Positions 26,088 to 34,272 of a stretch of 64,000 nucleotides of DNA are shown in pieces (within the stretch, counting starts at the first letter, position 1; every line of letters begins with the position of its first letter). The notes beneath the pieces were generated by a model, which was not told the origin of the DNA, did not search any database, and saw only the letters and a list, made by a program, of their open reading frames with translations. A program made the position numbers and the translations under genes. This DNA is from Pseudophaeobacter sp. EL27 (GTDB taxonomy: Bacteria; Pseudomonadota; Alphaproteobacteria; Rhodobacterales; Rhodobacteraceae): NCBI RefSeq assembly GCF_900313025.1, contig NZ_OMPQ01000015.1:71775-135774 (forward strand). The letters are read 5' to 3'.

Positions 26088-26361
26088 CCTGGCCCTCCAT
26101 CTGTTGCAGATCATTTGTGATCAAAATCCAGCGCCGTTCTTCCTCTGCGGCGCGGGCCAAATGGGCGCGGTGAACACGTGCGGCCTCTTCTGCGCGTTCC
26201 AGTTCCACCAGCGCCGCAGTCAGTTGTCGTTGGGCCTGCTCCAGTTTAGCGGCCAATTGCCCCCGGTCGCCAAGCAGCTTCATGCCGCCAAAGACCAAAA
26301 GGGAACAGGCCAGCCCAACTGCCAGCATTGGCAGGTTGCGCAGCAGCCAAACCAGGCTCAT
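26026..26361 (-). CDS. Rz-like inner-membrane spanin
   Basis: 111 residues from the ATG that overlaps the endolysin stop (ATGA). One N-terminal transmembrane helix (NLPMLAVGLACSLLVFGGM) is followed by a long coiled coil (GQLAAKLEQAQRQLTAALVE, then RAEEAARVHRAHLARAAEEE) and a short C-terminal tail ending PHSP. This is the architecture of a phage i-spanin, and it overlaps an Rz1-type lipoprotein gene at its 3' end. It is part of a three-gene lysis cassette with the upstream holin-endolysin. Confidence 0.7.
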   Translation of the reverse strand: MSLVWLLRNLPMLAVGLACSLLVFGGMKLLGDRGQLAAKLEQAQRQLTAALVELERAEEAARVHRAHLARAAEEERRWILITNDLQQMEGQDAPLSPLLGHTAERLYPHSP

Positions 26362-27083
26362 GTGGTCTCTTTCAAAGCTGCATGACACATCTGCATCTCT
26401 GAATACCGGCGCTGAGTCAGGCCCCGCCAGACCCGACCGCCCGCCCGGTTCCAGCGCTTCAGCTCATTGCAGGCCCCCACCAGATCTCCTGCATTGGCGC
26501 GACGCACCAATGTAGAGGCGCAAGCGGCCTTGGCCCCAACATTATAGGTCCAGGACACCAGCGCGATTTTCATCCCCAGCGGCACAGTGGCCATGAGACA
26601 TTGATCAAGGGCGGTTTCGTATACCGCGATCTCAGCCGCCAATATCTGGTCGCACTCCGCTTTGCTGTAGCGATCTCCTGGCGCCACCTGTTTGGTTTTG
26701 CCGTAACACACGGTCCAAACGCCAACGACATCGCGGTAGGCCTCCTGTCGCAATCCTTCCCAGCCGCCAATAAAGGCCAGGGCTGTGGAAAGCGCTATCC
26801 CGCTGCCTGCGACAATTCCCAAACTGCGGCTCTTGAGAGCACCTCGCTGGTCTCGGCGAAACTGACTCAAATCCGCAAGCCCTATCTGAAATACTATCCG
26901 TGCCGGGATGGCCAGGGTTTGAAACAGCGCAAAAGCGGCCGCAAAATAAACCGGCGACCAACCGACCATATCAGGGCTGAATGTGGCAAAGAAAAACCCA
27001 AGCAGCGCCAGCAACCCTGCGAGAACAAACCACATACTGGCCGCCCTGGTTATTACCGCTTTCCAGTTAGAAACAAGCGTCAT
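26358..27083 (-). CDS. Holin-SAR endolysin fusion (phage lysozyme, R21-like)
   Basis: 241 residues. The N-terminal part (about 1-70) has two transmembrane helices after VSNWKAVITRAAS (AASMWFVLAGLLALLGFFF and PVYFAAAFALFQTLAIP), like small phage holin/DUF7940-type proteins. A third weakly hydrophobic segment (SLGIVAGSGIALSTALAF) resembles a signal-arrest-release anchor directly before the lysozyme. The catalytic Glu109-Asp118-Thr124 arrangement of T4/P21-type lysozymes is exact (FIGGWEGLRQEAYRDVVGVW). It degrades peptidoglycan. No phage structural genes are adjacent; the nearest are the GTA remnants at the other end of the window. Confidence 0.75.
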   Translation of the reverse strand: MTLVSNWKAVITRAASMWFVLAGLLALLGFFFATFSPDMVGWSPVYFAAAFALFQTLAIPARIVFQIGLADLSQFRRDQRGALKSRSLGIVAGSGIALSTALAFIGGWEGLRQEAYRDVVGVWTVCYGKTKQVAPGDRYSKAECDQILAAEIAVYETALDQCLMATVPLGMKIALVSWTYNVGAKAACASTLVRRANAGDLVGACNELKRWNRAGGRVWRGLTQRRYSEMQMCHAALKETT

Positions 27084-27370
27084 GATGCGTCTCCTACGAC
27101 CCCGAAGTCAGAAGCCAGGCAGCCTAAAAGAGAAGTTTTGAGGTCAGGTAAGCCCTACGCGCGCGACGCAACAGCAGGGCATAGAACGACGAGATCGGAG
27201 GCGGCACCACAGGCAATATCACCAGTTCCGCGATTTTAGGGCTGGGCAAATAGAAACACGTCGCCTCGATGGGCGTAGTTATACAAAACTATGGCAACAC
27301 TTTTTTGTTTGCGTATCACGAGAGGTACCTTCAAGCTACACCACTTGAGGGTAACGGAAAACTGGCACCG
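27084..27370. other. Divergent promoter region between lysis cassette and histidine kinase
   Basis: Contains the promoters of the lysis cassette (minus) and the kinase (plus). The kinase frame is open back to 27269. No exact CtrA or LexA-type site was seen. Confidence 0.4.
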
Positions 27371-29518
27371 ATGCAGAATATCAATAGCCTTGATAAGGCC
27401 ACCAGCTATAGTCAGGGCGTGCGTAAAACGCTGCGGGTTGTCCTCGATTTTCTGTCCGCCATCGCCGCCTTACTGGTGGTGCAAAATCTTGTTCGCGACG
27501 GTCAATTTGGGGCGAGTATTGTTGCAACAATCTTGCTGCTTGTTGTTCTCTGTGTTCTTCCTGCCGTCTTCTTACGAAGGGACATTTATCTGCCATTGCG
27601 GGGTGGCATGATCGTAACGGGCTTGGTCACCGCCAATTTTATCGGTATTGCCAATCTTGGGCTAGGCGCTGCCGGATTTGTTGGCTTTCCCTTTTACATG
27701 GCCCTCTGTGCCGCATTGTTCAACCGAAAACTGACACTCTTCTTCTTTGCGGTTTTTAGCTGCGCCATTGCAGCCATCGCCGCTTTGTTCATTCAGGGCG
27801 GTTTATCCTCTCCAGACCCCCGAATCGGCGAGTGGAATCAAAACACAACAAACTGGGTCATCATGTTGGCCTCGCTCATGGCCAGCAACTTTCTGGTTAT
27901 TATACTGGTCTCCAACCTCAGTCGTTATTGGAAAGAAACAGACAATGTTGCGGCAAACCAAGCCCTACAGTTTGAAACTCTGGTCGAATATGCCCCCGAT
28001 GCAATTGTGATCTATGACATCGACAAGAACCATTTCACTTCCGCCAACACCCGTGCCGAGGAGCTGTTTGGCCACAGCCGGGAAAAGTTGGTCAACGGGC
28101 TCAGCCTGGCAGAACTCAGCCCAGAGAGACAGCCATCAGGAGAGCTAAGTGCGTCTCTGGCGCGCAAACACCTGGAGGCCGCTCTTGATGGTGAGTTCCC
28201 CATATTTCACTGGCGTCATCTCAATGCCGAAGGCAACGAAATTGACTGCGAGATATCGCTCACCCGCATGCCCCCCTTTAGTCAAAAACTCATCCGGGCA
28301 AATATCGCTGATATCGCCAACCGGCTTGCAGATCAGAAACACCGCGAGGAATTGCAGTCGCAACTGTCTGCTTCTCAGCGGCTCGAAACAATTGGCCAGC
28401 TGACGGGTGGGGTTGCCCATGACTTCAACAATCTCCTCGCAGTAACCCTCGGCAATCTTGAACTGTTGCTAGAGGAAGCCGATGAAGAAAGGCGTGTGGA
28501 ATATGTGACCTCCTGCATCAATGCGACGCTGCGCGGTGCTGATCTGACACGCAGCATGTTGAGCTATGCCCGGCGTGCTCCGCTGCATCCCGAGGTGATA
28601 AACCTGAACAAACTTGTGCTGGAAACAAAGAACTGGGCCGGACGCACCCTGCCCTCTCATATTCAGGTCGAAACCTCACTTCTGGCCCAGCTATGGGATG
28701 TTGAGGTCGACCCCGGCGTCGCCGAAAGCGCGCTGTTGAACCTCATCCTGAACGCCCGTGATGCTATGCCTGACCACGGCAAACTGACCATTGAAACCGC
28801 AAATATCCGGATCGATGAAAGCTATCAGGACAGCCGTAACGAGGCTCTGGAGCCGGGGCGGTATGTCATGATCGCGGTGTCAGATACTGGCGAAGGCATC
28901 AATTCCGAAATTCTGGACAAGATCTTTGACCCGTTTTTCTCCACCAAACCCTCCAGCGAAGGCTCGGGTCTGGGGCTTTCTATGGTGCTAGGTTTTATGC
29001 GCCAATCCGAGGGTACTGCCCAAGTCTACTCAGAGCCTGGCGTGGGAACCACTTTCAAGCTCTACTTTCCAGCCCTCTCCCCCGCTCGGCCCCCAAAACC
29101 TGAGGGAAGTGCCGCCTCGGAATCGACCTCATCCCAAGGAAAACGCATTCTCATCGCTGAGGACGAAGATGAGGTTTTAACGGTTCTGAAAACCACCTTG
29201 GAAAAAGCAGGGTATCTGGTAACCCGCGCCAGCAGCGGAGATGAGGCAAAAGAGCTCTTTGAAGCCGACCCAGGATTTGACCTACTCCTGACGGATATCG
29301 TCATGCCAGGTCAGCTCAAGGGAACAAGCCTGGCAACTGCTCTTCGCGCCATCAACAATGATCTTTCAGTTGTCTTTATGTCGGGCTATGCGGCCGAGGC
29401 AACCGTGCATGGCAACGGATTGCGCCCCGAAGATATTCGGCTGATGAAACCCATCATGCGGCGGGACCTGTTGGCGGCAGTTGCCACCGCCATCGGGACA
29501 CCAGAAAAGACGGCATAG
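27371..29518 (+). CDS. Membrane-bound hybrid sensor histidine kinase (MASE-like TM region, PAS, HisKA, HATPase, REC)
   Basis: About 715 residues. Six hydrophobic helices in the first 190 or so residues form an integral membrane sensor. A PAS domain (LVEYAPDAIVIYDIDK) follows, then the dimerisation/phosphoacceptor helix with His in LTGGVAHDFNNLLAVTLGNL, the ATPase with N box LNLILNARDAMPD and G boxes (VSDTGEGI, GSGLGLSM), and a C-terminal receiver with Asp in LLLTDIVMPG. The signal is unknown, and no separate response regulator is adjacent. An alternative start 34 codons upstream is open, but it adds sequence with no helix or domain. Confidence 0.9.
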   Translation: MQNINSLDKATSYSQGVRKTLRVVLDFLSAIAALLVVQNLVRDGQFGASIVATILLLVVLCVLPAVFLRRDIYLPLRGGMIVTGLVTANFIGIANLGLGAAGFVGFPFYMALCAALFNRKLTLFFFAVFSCAIAAIAALFIQGGLSSPDPRIGEWNQNTTNWVIMLASLMASNFLVIILVSNLSRYWKETDNVAANQALQFETLVEYAPDAIVIYDIDKNHFTSANTRAEELFGHSREKLVNGLSLAELSPERQPSGELSASLARKHLEAALDGEFPIFHWRHLNAEGNEIDCEISLTRMPPFSQKLIRANIADIANRLADQKHREELQSQLSASQRLETIGQLTGGVAHDFNNLLAVTLGNLELLLEEADEERRVEYVTSCINATLRGADLTRSMLSYARRAPLHPEVINLNKLVLETKNWAGRTLPSHIQVETSLLAQLWDVEVDPGVAESALLNLILNARDAMPDHGKLTIETANIRIDESYQDSRNEALEPGRYVMIAVSDTGEGINSEILDKIFDPFFSTKPSSEGSGLGLSMVLGFMRQSEGTAQVYSEPGVGTTFKLYFPALSPARPPKPEGSAASESTSSQGKRILIAEDEDEVLTVLKTTLEKAGYLVTRASSGDEAKELFEADPGFDLLLTDIVMPGQLKGTSLATALRAINNDLSVVFMSGYAAEATVHGNGLRPEDIRLMKPIMRRDLLAAVATAIGTPEKTA

Positions 29519-29582
29519 GGGCGGCGGTCGCCCAGTCTAGCATCTGAGATCTGCCTGCCTCAGCACATCTGTGCCCCCTGAC

Positions 29583-30710
29583 CTATGCGACAGCGCAATC
29601 CGCCAGCGCGTCCTGAAGAACCGCAAGCACCGCCGATATGGGCACATCCGCTGTCACAAACGCATCGCCAATGCCACGCGCCAGGATAAAGCGCAACTGA
29701 CCATCCACGACCTTCTTGTCCTGTCCCATCAACTCCAACAGTGTTTCGGCATCAGGCAATGTGCCCTCGATGTCCGACAGATCCGTTTTCATCCCCATGG
29801 ATTTTAGATGAGCACGCACCCGGCTTGGATCTTCCTGGCTGCACAGCCCCAAACGCGCGGACAGCTCAAAGGCCAGCGCACAGCCAATGGCAACGCCTTC
29901 CCCATGCAACAGACGGTCCGAATAGCCGGTCGCGGCTTCCAGAGCATGGCCAAAGGTATGGCCAAGGTTCAACAGGGCACGGTCGCCCTGTTCGGTCTCG
30001 TCACGCACCACGATATCGGCCTTCATCTGCACCGATCGCGCCACAGCCTCTACCCGCGCTTCCATATCGCCAGAGGCCAGCTTTGGCCCCATATCTTCGA
30101 GCCAGGCAAAGAACTCCGCCTCGCCCAGCATGCCGTATTTCACCACTTCGCCGTAGCCTGCCAGGAAATCGCGCGCGGTCAGTGTGCCCAGCACCTCGGT
30201 ATCGGCCAGCACCAGTGTTGGCTGATGAAAAGCGCCGATCAGGTTTTTGCCCTGTGGCGCATTGATCCCGGTCTTGCCCCCGACCGAGCTATCAACCTGC
30301 GCCAGCAACGAGGTGGGGATTTGAACAAAGCGCACACCACGGCGCAGTACCGAGGCCGCAAAGCCCACCAGATCGCCAATCACCCCGCCGCCAAAGGCCA
30401 CGACCACATCGTTGCGCTCTACCTTTTGATCCAGCAGCCATTCCACCGTGCGGGTAAACTGCGGCCAGCCCTTGGTGCTTTCCCCGGCAGGCAAGGCGAG
30501 GGAGACCATCTCTATTCCCGCCGCGCCCAGGCCTTGACGCAGGCTCTCCAGGTGCAGATCTGCGACGGTTTCATCCGTCACCACCGCAACGCGGGGCCGT
30601 TTGAGAAAGGGGGCAATCCGCGTCCCGGCGCTTTGCAGCAGTCCCGGCCCGATCACCACGTCATAGGCGCGTCCCTCCAGGGGCACATGCACGATCCGTT
30701 CCATATTCAA
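29583..30710 (-). CDS. aroB: 3-dehydroquinate synthase
   Basis: 375 residues. NAD-binding VVAFGGGVIGDLVGFAASV, the RGVRFVQIPTSLLAQVDSSV motif with GGKTGIN, and zinc ligands in NLGHTFGHALEA and LHGEGVAIG. It makes 3-dehydroquinate from DAHP, the second shikimate-pathway step. Its ATG overlaps the aroK stop by four bases (ATGA), indicating translational coupling. Length and motifs are normal. Confidence 0.97.
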   Translation of the reverse strand: MNMERIVHVPLEGRAYDVVIGPGLLQSAGTRIAPFLKRPRVAVVTDETVADLHLESLRQGLGAAGIEMVSLALPAGESTKGWPQFTRTVEWLLDQKVERNDVVVAFGGGVIGDLVGFAASVLRRGVRFVQIPTSLLAQVDSSVGGKTGINAPQGKNLIGAFHQPTLVLADTEVLGTLTARDFLAGYGEVVKYGMLGEAEFFAWLEDMGPKLASGDMEARVEAVARSVQMKADIVVRDETEQGDRALLNLGHTFGHALEAATGYSDRLLHGEGVAIGCALAFELSARLGLCSQEDPSRVRAHLKSMGMKTDLSDIEGTLPDAETLLELMGQDKKVVDGQLRFILARGIGDAFVTADVPISAVLAVLQDALADCAVA

Positions 30711-31294
30711 CTCTCCAATACGTCGGGGCGAGACCGCAAGGCCTCCAGCACCCGGTCAACCATCTCTTCAATCGAGGCCTGCCCATCAGAGGCCACCGTC
30801 AGATCCGCCTTGGCATAAAGCGGCACGCGCTGCTCATAAAGCTCCGCCAACGTTGCACGAGGATCAGCGGTCTTGAGCAGCGGGCGGGTATCCCGATGAC
30901 GGACTCGATTCCACAGCACCCCCAGATCGGCCTGTAGCCAAATCGAGGCCCCGTTTTCAGTAATCGTCTCGCGGTTCTCCTGCGCCAGAAAGGCACCGCC
31001 CCCAGTGGAGAGCACACCGCATTCCTCGGTCAGCAGCCGCGCAATCACCTGACGTTCCTTCAGTCGGAAAAAGGGTTCGCCATCGCGGGCAAAAATCTCG
31101 GGGATGGTCATATTGGCGGCAGTCTCGATCTCATGATCGCTGTCCAGGAACGGTACCTGAAGACGAGCAGCAAGGGCGCGCCCAACAGCGGTCTTACCTG
31201 CCCCCATCATCCCCACCATGACAATGGTCTTTTTCAGCCGTCCTGGCCTCGGAAGTGAGGTGTCCACCTCGGTTATTTGCTCTTTTTCGCTCAT
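30707..31294 (-). CDS. aroK: Shikimate kinase
   Basis: 195 residues with a 20-residue N-terminal extension before the kinase fold. Walker A GMMGAGKTAVG (28-38), shikimate-binding FLDSDHEIE, the FRLKERQ segment with its conserved Arg, and the GVLSTGGGAF motif. It phosphorylates shikimate using ATP. It forms an operon with aroB, the usual arrangement in proteobacteria. Confidence 0.97.
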   Translation of the reverse strand: MSEKEQITEVDTSLPRPGRLKKTIVMVGMMGAGKTAVGRALAARLQVPFLDSDHEIETAANMTIPEIFARDGEPFFRLKERQVIARLLTEECGVLSTGGGAFLAQENRETITENGASIWLQADLGVLWNRVRHRDTRPLLKTADPRATLAELYEQRVPLYAKADLTVASDGQASIEEMVDRVLEALRSRPDVLES

Positions 31295-31375
31295 TCTTCA
31301 GTGAATGACGTGATATTGCAAAAAAGGCCATATATAACTTGAGCAAAATACAAAGAAGCAGGCAGCGGGTGCGCA

Positions 31376-31525
31376 ATGGTGCGATTGATCAAATATCTAG
31401 TTATTTTTGCCGTTCTGGCGGCGCTAGGCCTGGTGGCCTATGCCTATATCGGCCCCTGGTTCGGGGCAGATTTTAGCGTACCAGTGCAAGAGATCCGAAA
31501 ACCGGTGTTGCTAGATGCGAACTAG
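31376..31525 (+). CDS. Small single-span membrane peptide upstream of the xerD operon
   Basis: A 49-codon ORF, MVRLIKYLVIFAVLAALGLV then AYAYIGPWFGADFS and a C-terminus ending VLLDAN. One transmembrane helix occupies most of the first 25 residues, with positive charges at the N-terminus, so the short C-terminus would face the periplasm. Its last 11 bases overlap the next gene. The head-to-tail overlap with a secreted protein gene and then xerD suggests a conserved three-gene unit in this clade. Function unknown. Confidence 0.7.
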   Translation: MVRLIKYLVIFAVLAALGLVAYAYIGPWFGADFSVPVQEIRKPVLLDAN

Positions 31526-33176
31526 GCAGGACAGGAAAATCAGTCTTAAGGCGACGGTTTCCGCGTTATTATTCAGCGCATTATGCGCCACCCCCAGTCT
31601 TGCACAGGCTCCCCTCACGGTGATCGACTGGCTGGGCCAGCCGGACAATTCTGCCCCCTTGCCCAGCACCGTTTTACTGGAACCCCCTGTCACTGGAAGT
31701 GCAGCGCGTCCCCAGATTACCGTGACACCACTCCAGGCGCTCTTGCCGCCCATCGGATTGGTGTCCCCTTCGGCCACTGGCCTGCCAATTGATCTGTGGC
31801 GCGGCAGCACTCCAGAAGACATAGCCGGTCTCATCCGCCAGGTTTCAGTGCAAGGCAACCCGGCGATGCAGTCGCTGCTGTTTACCCTGCTGCTCTCAGA
31901 AAGCCGACCACTCGCGGCCAAGGGCGATGTTATCCTCTTGGCGCGTCTGGACCGGCTGATCACCCTGGGCGCCTCTGATCCCGCACAGGCCTTGGTGGAA
32001 CAGGCCGGCCCCTCCAGCACCCCAGCCCGGTTCCGGCGCTGGTTTTTTACCGCCCTGCTGAGCGGCGATGAAGATCGCGCCTGCGCCGCGCTGACAGCCG
32101 CGCCCTTTCTTGCGCCCGACTACCGCGCCCGTGTTTTCTGCTCTGCCCGCCGAGGGGATTGGCCGACAGCGGCTTTGATGCTCGAATCGGCCCATGCATT
32201 GGAGATCTTGCCAAAGGCGCAGTTGGACCTGCTGGATCGGTTCCTGAACCCAGACATCTTTGAACTCGCACCGCCCCTGCCCCTGCCCGACAACCCCGAT
32301 CCTTTGACCTTCCGCCTCTATGAGGCCATTGGTGAGCGTCTGCCCACAGCACCACTGCCACGGGCATTTTCCGCAGCAGACCTGCGCGACGTGGCGGGTT
32401 GGAAAGCGCAGCTCGAAGCCGCCGAACGTCTGACCCGCGCCGGTGCTTTGAACCCCAACCAGCTCTTGGGTCTTTATACAGATCGCAGCCCGGCGGCCTC
32501 TGGCGGGATTTGGGACCGTGTTGAAGCGCTGCAACGTTTTGAGGCCGCCCTGAACAGCGCCAGCAGTGCAGAGGTTGCCAATGCGTTGCCAGCTGTCTGG
32601 CAGGCGATGCAGCAGGCCGGGCTTGAGGTTGGCTTTGCTGATCTGTTCTCCTCCCAATTGGCCCGCTTTGATCTGACGGGTGCAGCAGCTGAGCTGTCCT
32701 GGCGCATTCGTCTCTTGGCGCCGACCTATGAAATCGCCTCCCACAGCCCGCCCAGCGACAGTCAGGAGAACATCTTTCTGGCAGCGCTGGCGCAGGGGAC
32801 CCCAGGGGAACCTGGATCCAATTTGAGCGCCCCACAAACACAACCAGCCGACGGTCAAACCAATGCTGGCGCTGGGTCTGAAACCGGTGCAGCCTCCCCA
32901 GCTGCCAGTGCGGTGTTACGCGAAGGGGGCACCCCATTGATGCAGTCGATCATTCAGGGTTTTGAGGATGGTGCTGAGGTCCCCATCAAGATCCGCAGCT
33001 TGTTGGACAATGGTCAACTGGGAGAGGCCATTTTACGGACCATGGATCTTTTTGCGCGCGGAGCACAGGGCAATCTTGGCGATCTGAGCAAATCTCTGGC
33101 GGCGCTGCGCGCTGTGGGGCTGGAAGATACCGCCAGGCGGGCAACCCTGCAGTTGATGCTGCTGGAGCGCGGTTAG
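31515..33176 (+). CDS. Conserved secreted protein of unknown function upstream of xerD
   Basis: 553 residues. A Sec signal is cleaved near ATPSLAQAP. The mature part is almost entirely helical, with repeated Ala/Leu helical pairs that resemble TPR/solenoid packing (LLSESRPLAAKGDVILLARL, FRRWFFTALLSGDEDRACAA, YRARVFCSARRGDWPTAALM), and a low-complexity Gln/Ala/Gly linker near 430-465. I recognise no catalytic motif. Its stop is immediately followed by the xerD ATG, so the two are translationally coupled. A periplasmic scaffold role is a guess. Confidence 0.75.
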   Translation: MRTRQDRKISLKATVSALLFSALCATPSLAQAPLTVIDWLGQPDNSAPLPSTVLLEPPVTGSAARPQITVTPLQALLPPIGLVSPSATGLPIDLWRGSTPEDIAGLIRQVSVQGNPAMQSLLFTLLLSESRPLAAKGDVILLARLDRLITLGASDPAQALVEQAGPSSTPARFRRWFFTALLSGDEDRACAALTAAPFLAPDYRARVFCSARRGDWPTAALMLESAHALEILPKAQLDLLDRFLNPDIFELAPPLPLPDNPDPLTFRLYEAIGERLPTAPLPRAFSAADLRDVAGWKAQLEAAERLTRAGALNPNQLLGLYTDRSPAASGGIWDRVEALQRFEAALNSASSAEVANALPAVWQAMQQAGLEVGFADLFSSQLARFDLTGAAAELSWRIRLLAPTYEIASHSPPSDSQENIFLAALAQGTPGEPGSNLSAPQTQPADGQTNAGAGSETGAASPAASAVLREGGTPLMQSIIQGFEDGAEVPIKIRSLLDNGQLGEAILRTMDLFARGAQGNLGDLSKSLAALRAVGLEDTARRATLQLMLLERG

Positions 33177-34163
33177 ATGGCCGCACCGCGTGATGATCTG
33201 CAATGGATCTCCACCTTTCTGGAGGCCCAGGCTGCCGAGGCCGGGGCCGCGCGCAATACCCTGCTGGCCTATGGGCGCGATCTCAAGGATGTCGCGGGCT
33301 GGCTGGACCATCGCAACAACGCCTTTGGCCAGGCCGCGCGGGACGATATTGAGGCCTACCTGATCGGCTGTGATGCTGAGGGGCTGTCCCGCGCCACCCG
33401 GGCGCGACGGCTCTCTGCCATTCGCCAGCTCTATCATTTTGCCTTTGAGGAAGGCTGGCGCGCCGATAATCCTGCCATCCAGATCAAAGGACCGGGGCGC
33501 GCCAAGAAGCTGCCAAAAACGCTGGAGGTCATCGAGGTCGACCGCCTGCTGGAGGCCGCGCGTCAAACCGGGCGCCACCCTGCGGATCGGCTGCGCAATA
33601 CCTGCCTGATGGAGCTGCTCTATGCCACCGGCATGCGGGTGAGCGAGCTGATGTCACTGCCAGTGGCGTCCGCCCGCGGGGATCCCAACATGCTGTTGGT
33701 ACTAGGTAAGGGCGGCAAGGAACGCATGGTTCCACTGTCGCCCCCTGCCCGTGATGCACTGCGGGTCTGGCTTACGCTTCGCGATGAGATTGACGGTGAA
33801 CGCCAGGCCAAGGGACAGCCGGGATCAAGGTTCCTGTTCCCCTCACGCGGCAAAGAAGGGCATCTCACACGCCATTGGTTCTACCTGCTAATCAAGGATT
33901 TGGCAGTCACTGGCGGGGTGGATCCGCAAAAGGTGACGCCGCACACCCTGCGCCATGCCTTTGCCACCCATCTTTTGGCCAATGGTGCCGATCTGCGAGC
34001 CATTCAGGCGCTTCTGGGTCACGCGGATATCGCCACCACGGAAATCTACACCCATGTGCTGGACGCGCGTCTCAGCGAGTTAGTGCTGGAACATCACCCC
34101 CTATCGCGGCCGGGTGAGGCCCGCCAAAGCCTGAACAAAGACAGTGAAAACCCAAAGGACTAG
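33177..34163 (+). CDS. xerD: Site-specific tyrosine recombinase XerD
   Basis: 328 residues. The N-terminal SAM-like DNA-binding domain (NTLLAYGRDLKDVAGWL) is followed by the catalytic domain with the full set: Arg154 (ATGMRVSELM), Lys178 region (GKGGKERMVPL), His256-Arg259 (HTLRHAFATHLL), His282 (LLGHADIATTEIY) and nucleophile Tyr291. It acts with XerC at dif to resolve chromosome dimers at the divisome. It is slightly longer than the 298-residue E. coli protein because of an inserted loop near 205-218 and a C-terminal tail. The aroK/aroB neighbourhood is typical of the chromosomal xerD of this clade, not of an integrase. Confidence 0.93.
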   Translation: MAAPRDDLQWISTFLEAQAAEAGAARNTLLAYGRDLKDVAGWLDHRNNAFGQAARDDIEAYLIGCDAEGLSRATRARRLSAIRQLYHFAFEEGWRADNPAIQIKGPGRAKKLPKTLEVIEVDRLLEAARQTGRHPADRLRNTCLMELLYATGMRVSELMSLPVASARGDPNMLLVLGKGGKERMVPLSPPARDALRVWLTLRDEIDGERQAKGQPGSRFLFPSRGKEGHLTRHWFYLLIKDLAVTGGVDPQKVTPHTLRHAFATHLLANGADLRAIQALLGHADIATTEIYTHVLDARLSELVLEHHPLSRPGEARQSLNKDSENPKD

Positions 34164-34272
34164 AACGGGTCGTTCCCGTTCTGATATCTCTGCTCCTTTA
34201 CGCAAGCACCCTTGTCTGACACTGCGCCACAGCCCATAACCAATAGCAACACAAACTGAATTTGGACCCACT

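Noticed and set aside
33177-34163. Tyrosine recombinase as a phage or island integrase
   Set aside because: Motifs, operon partners and the aro neighbourhood fit chromosomal XerD, and no attachment repeats or cargo flank it.
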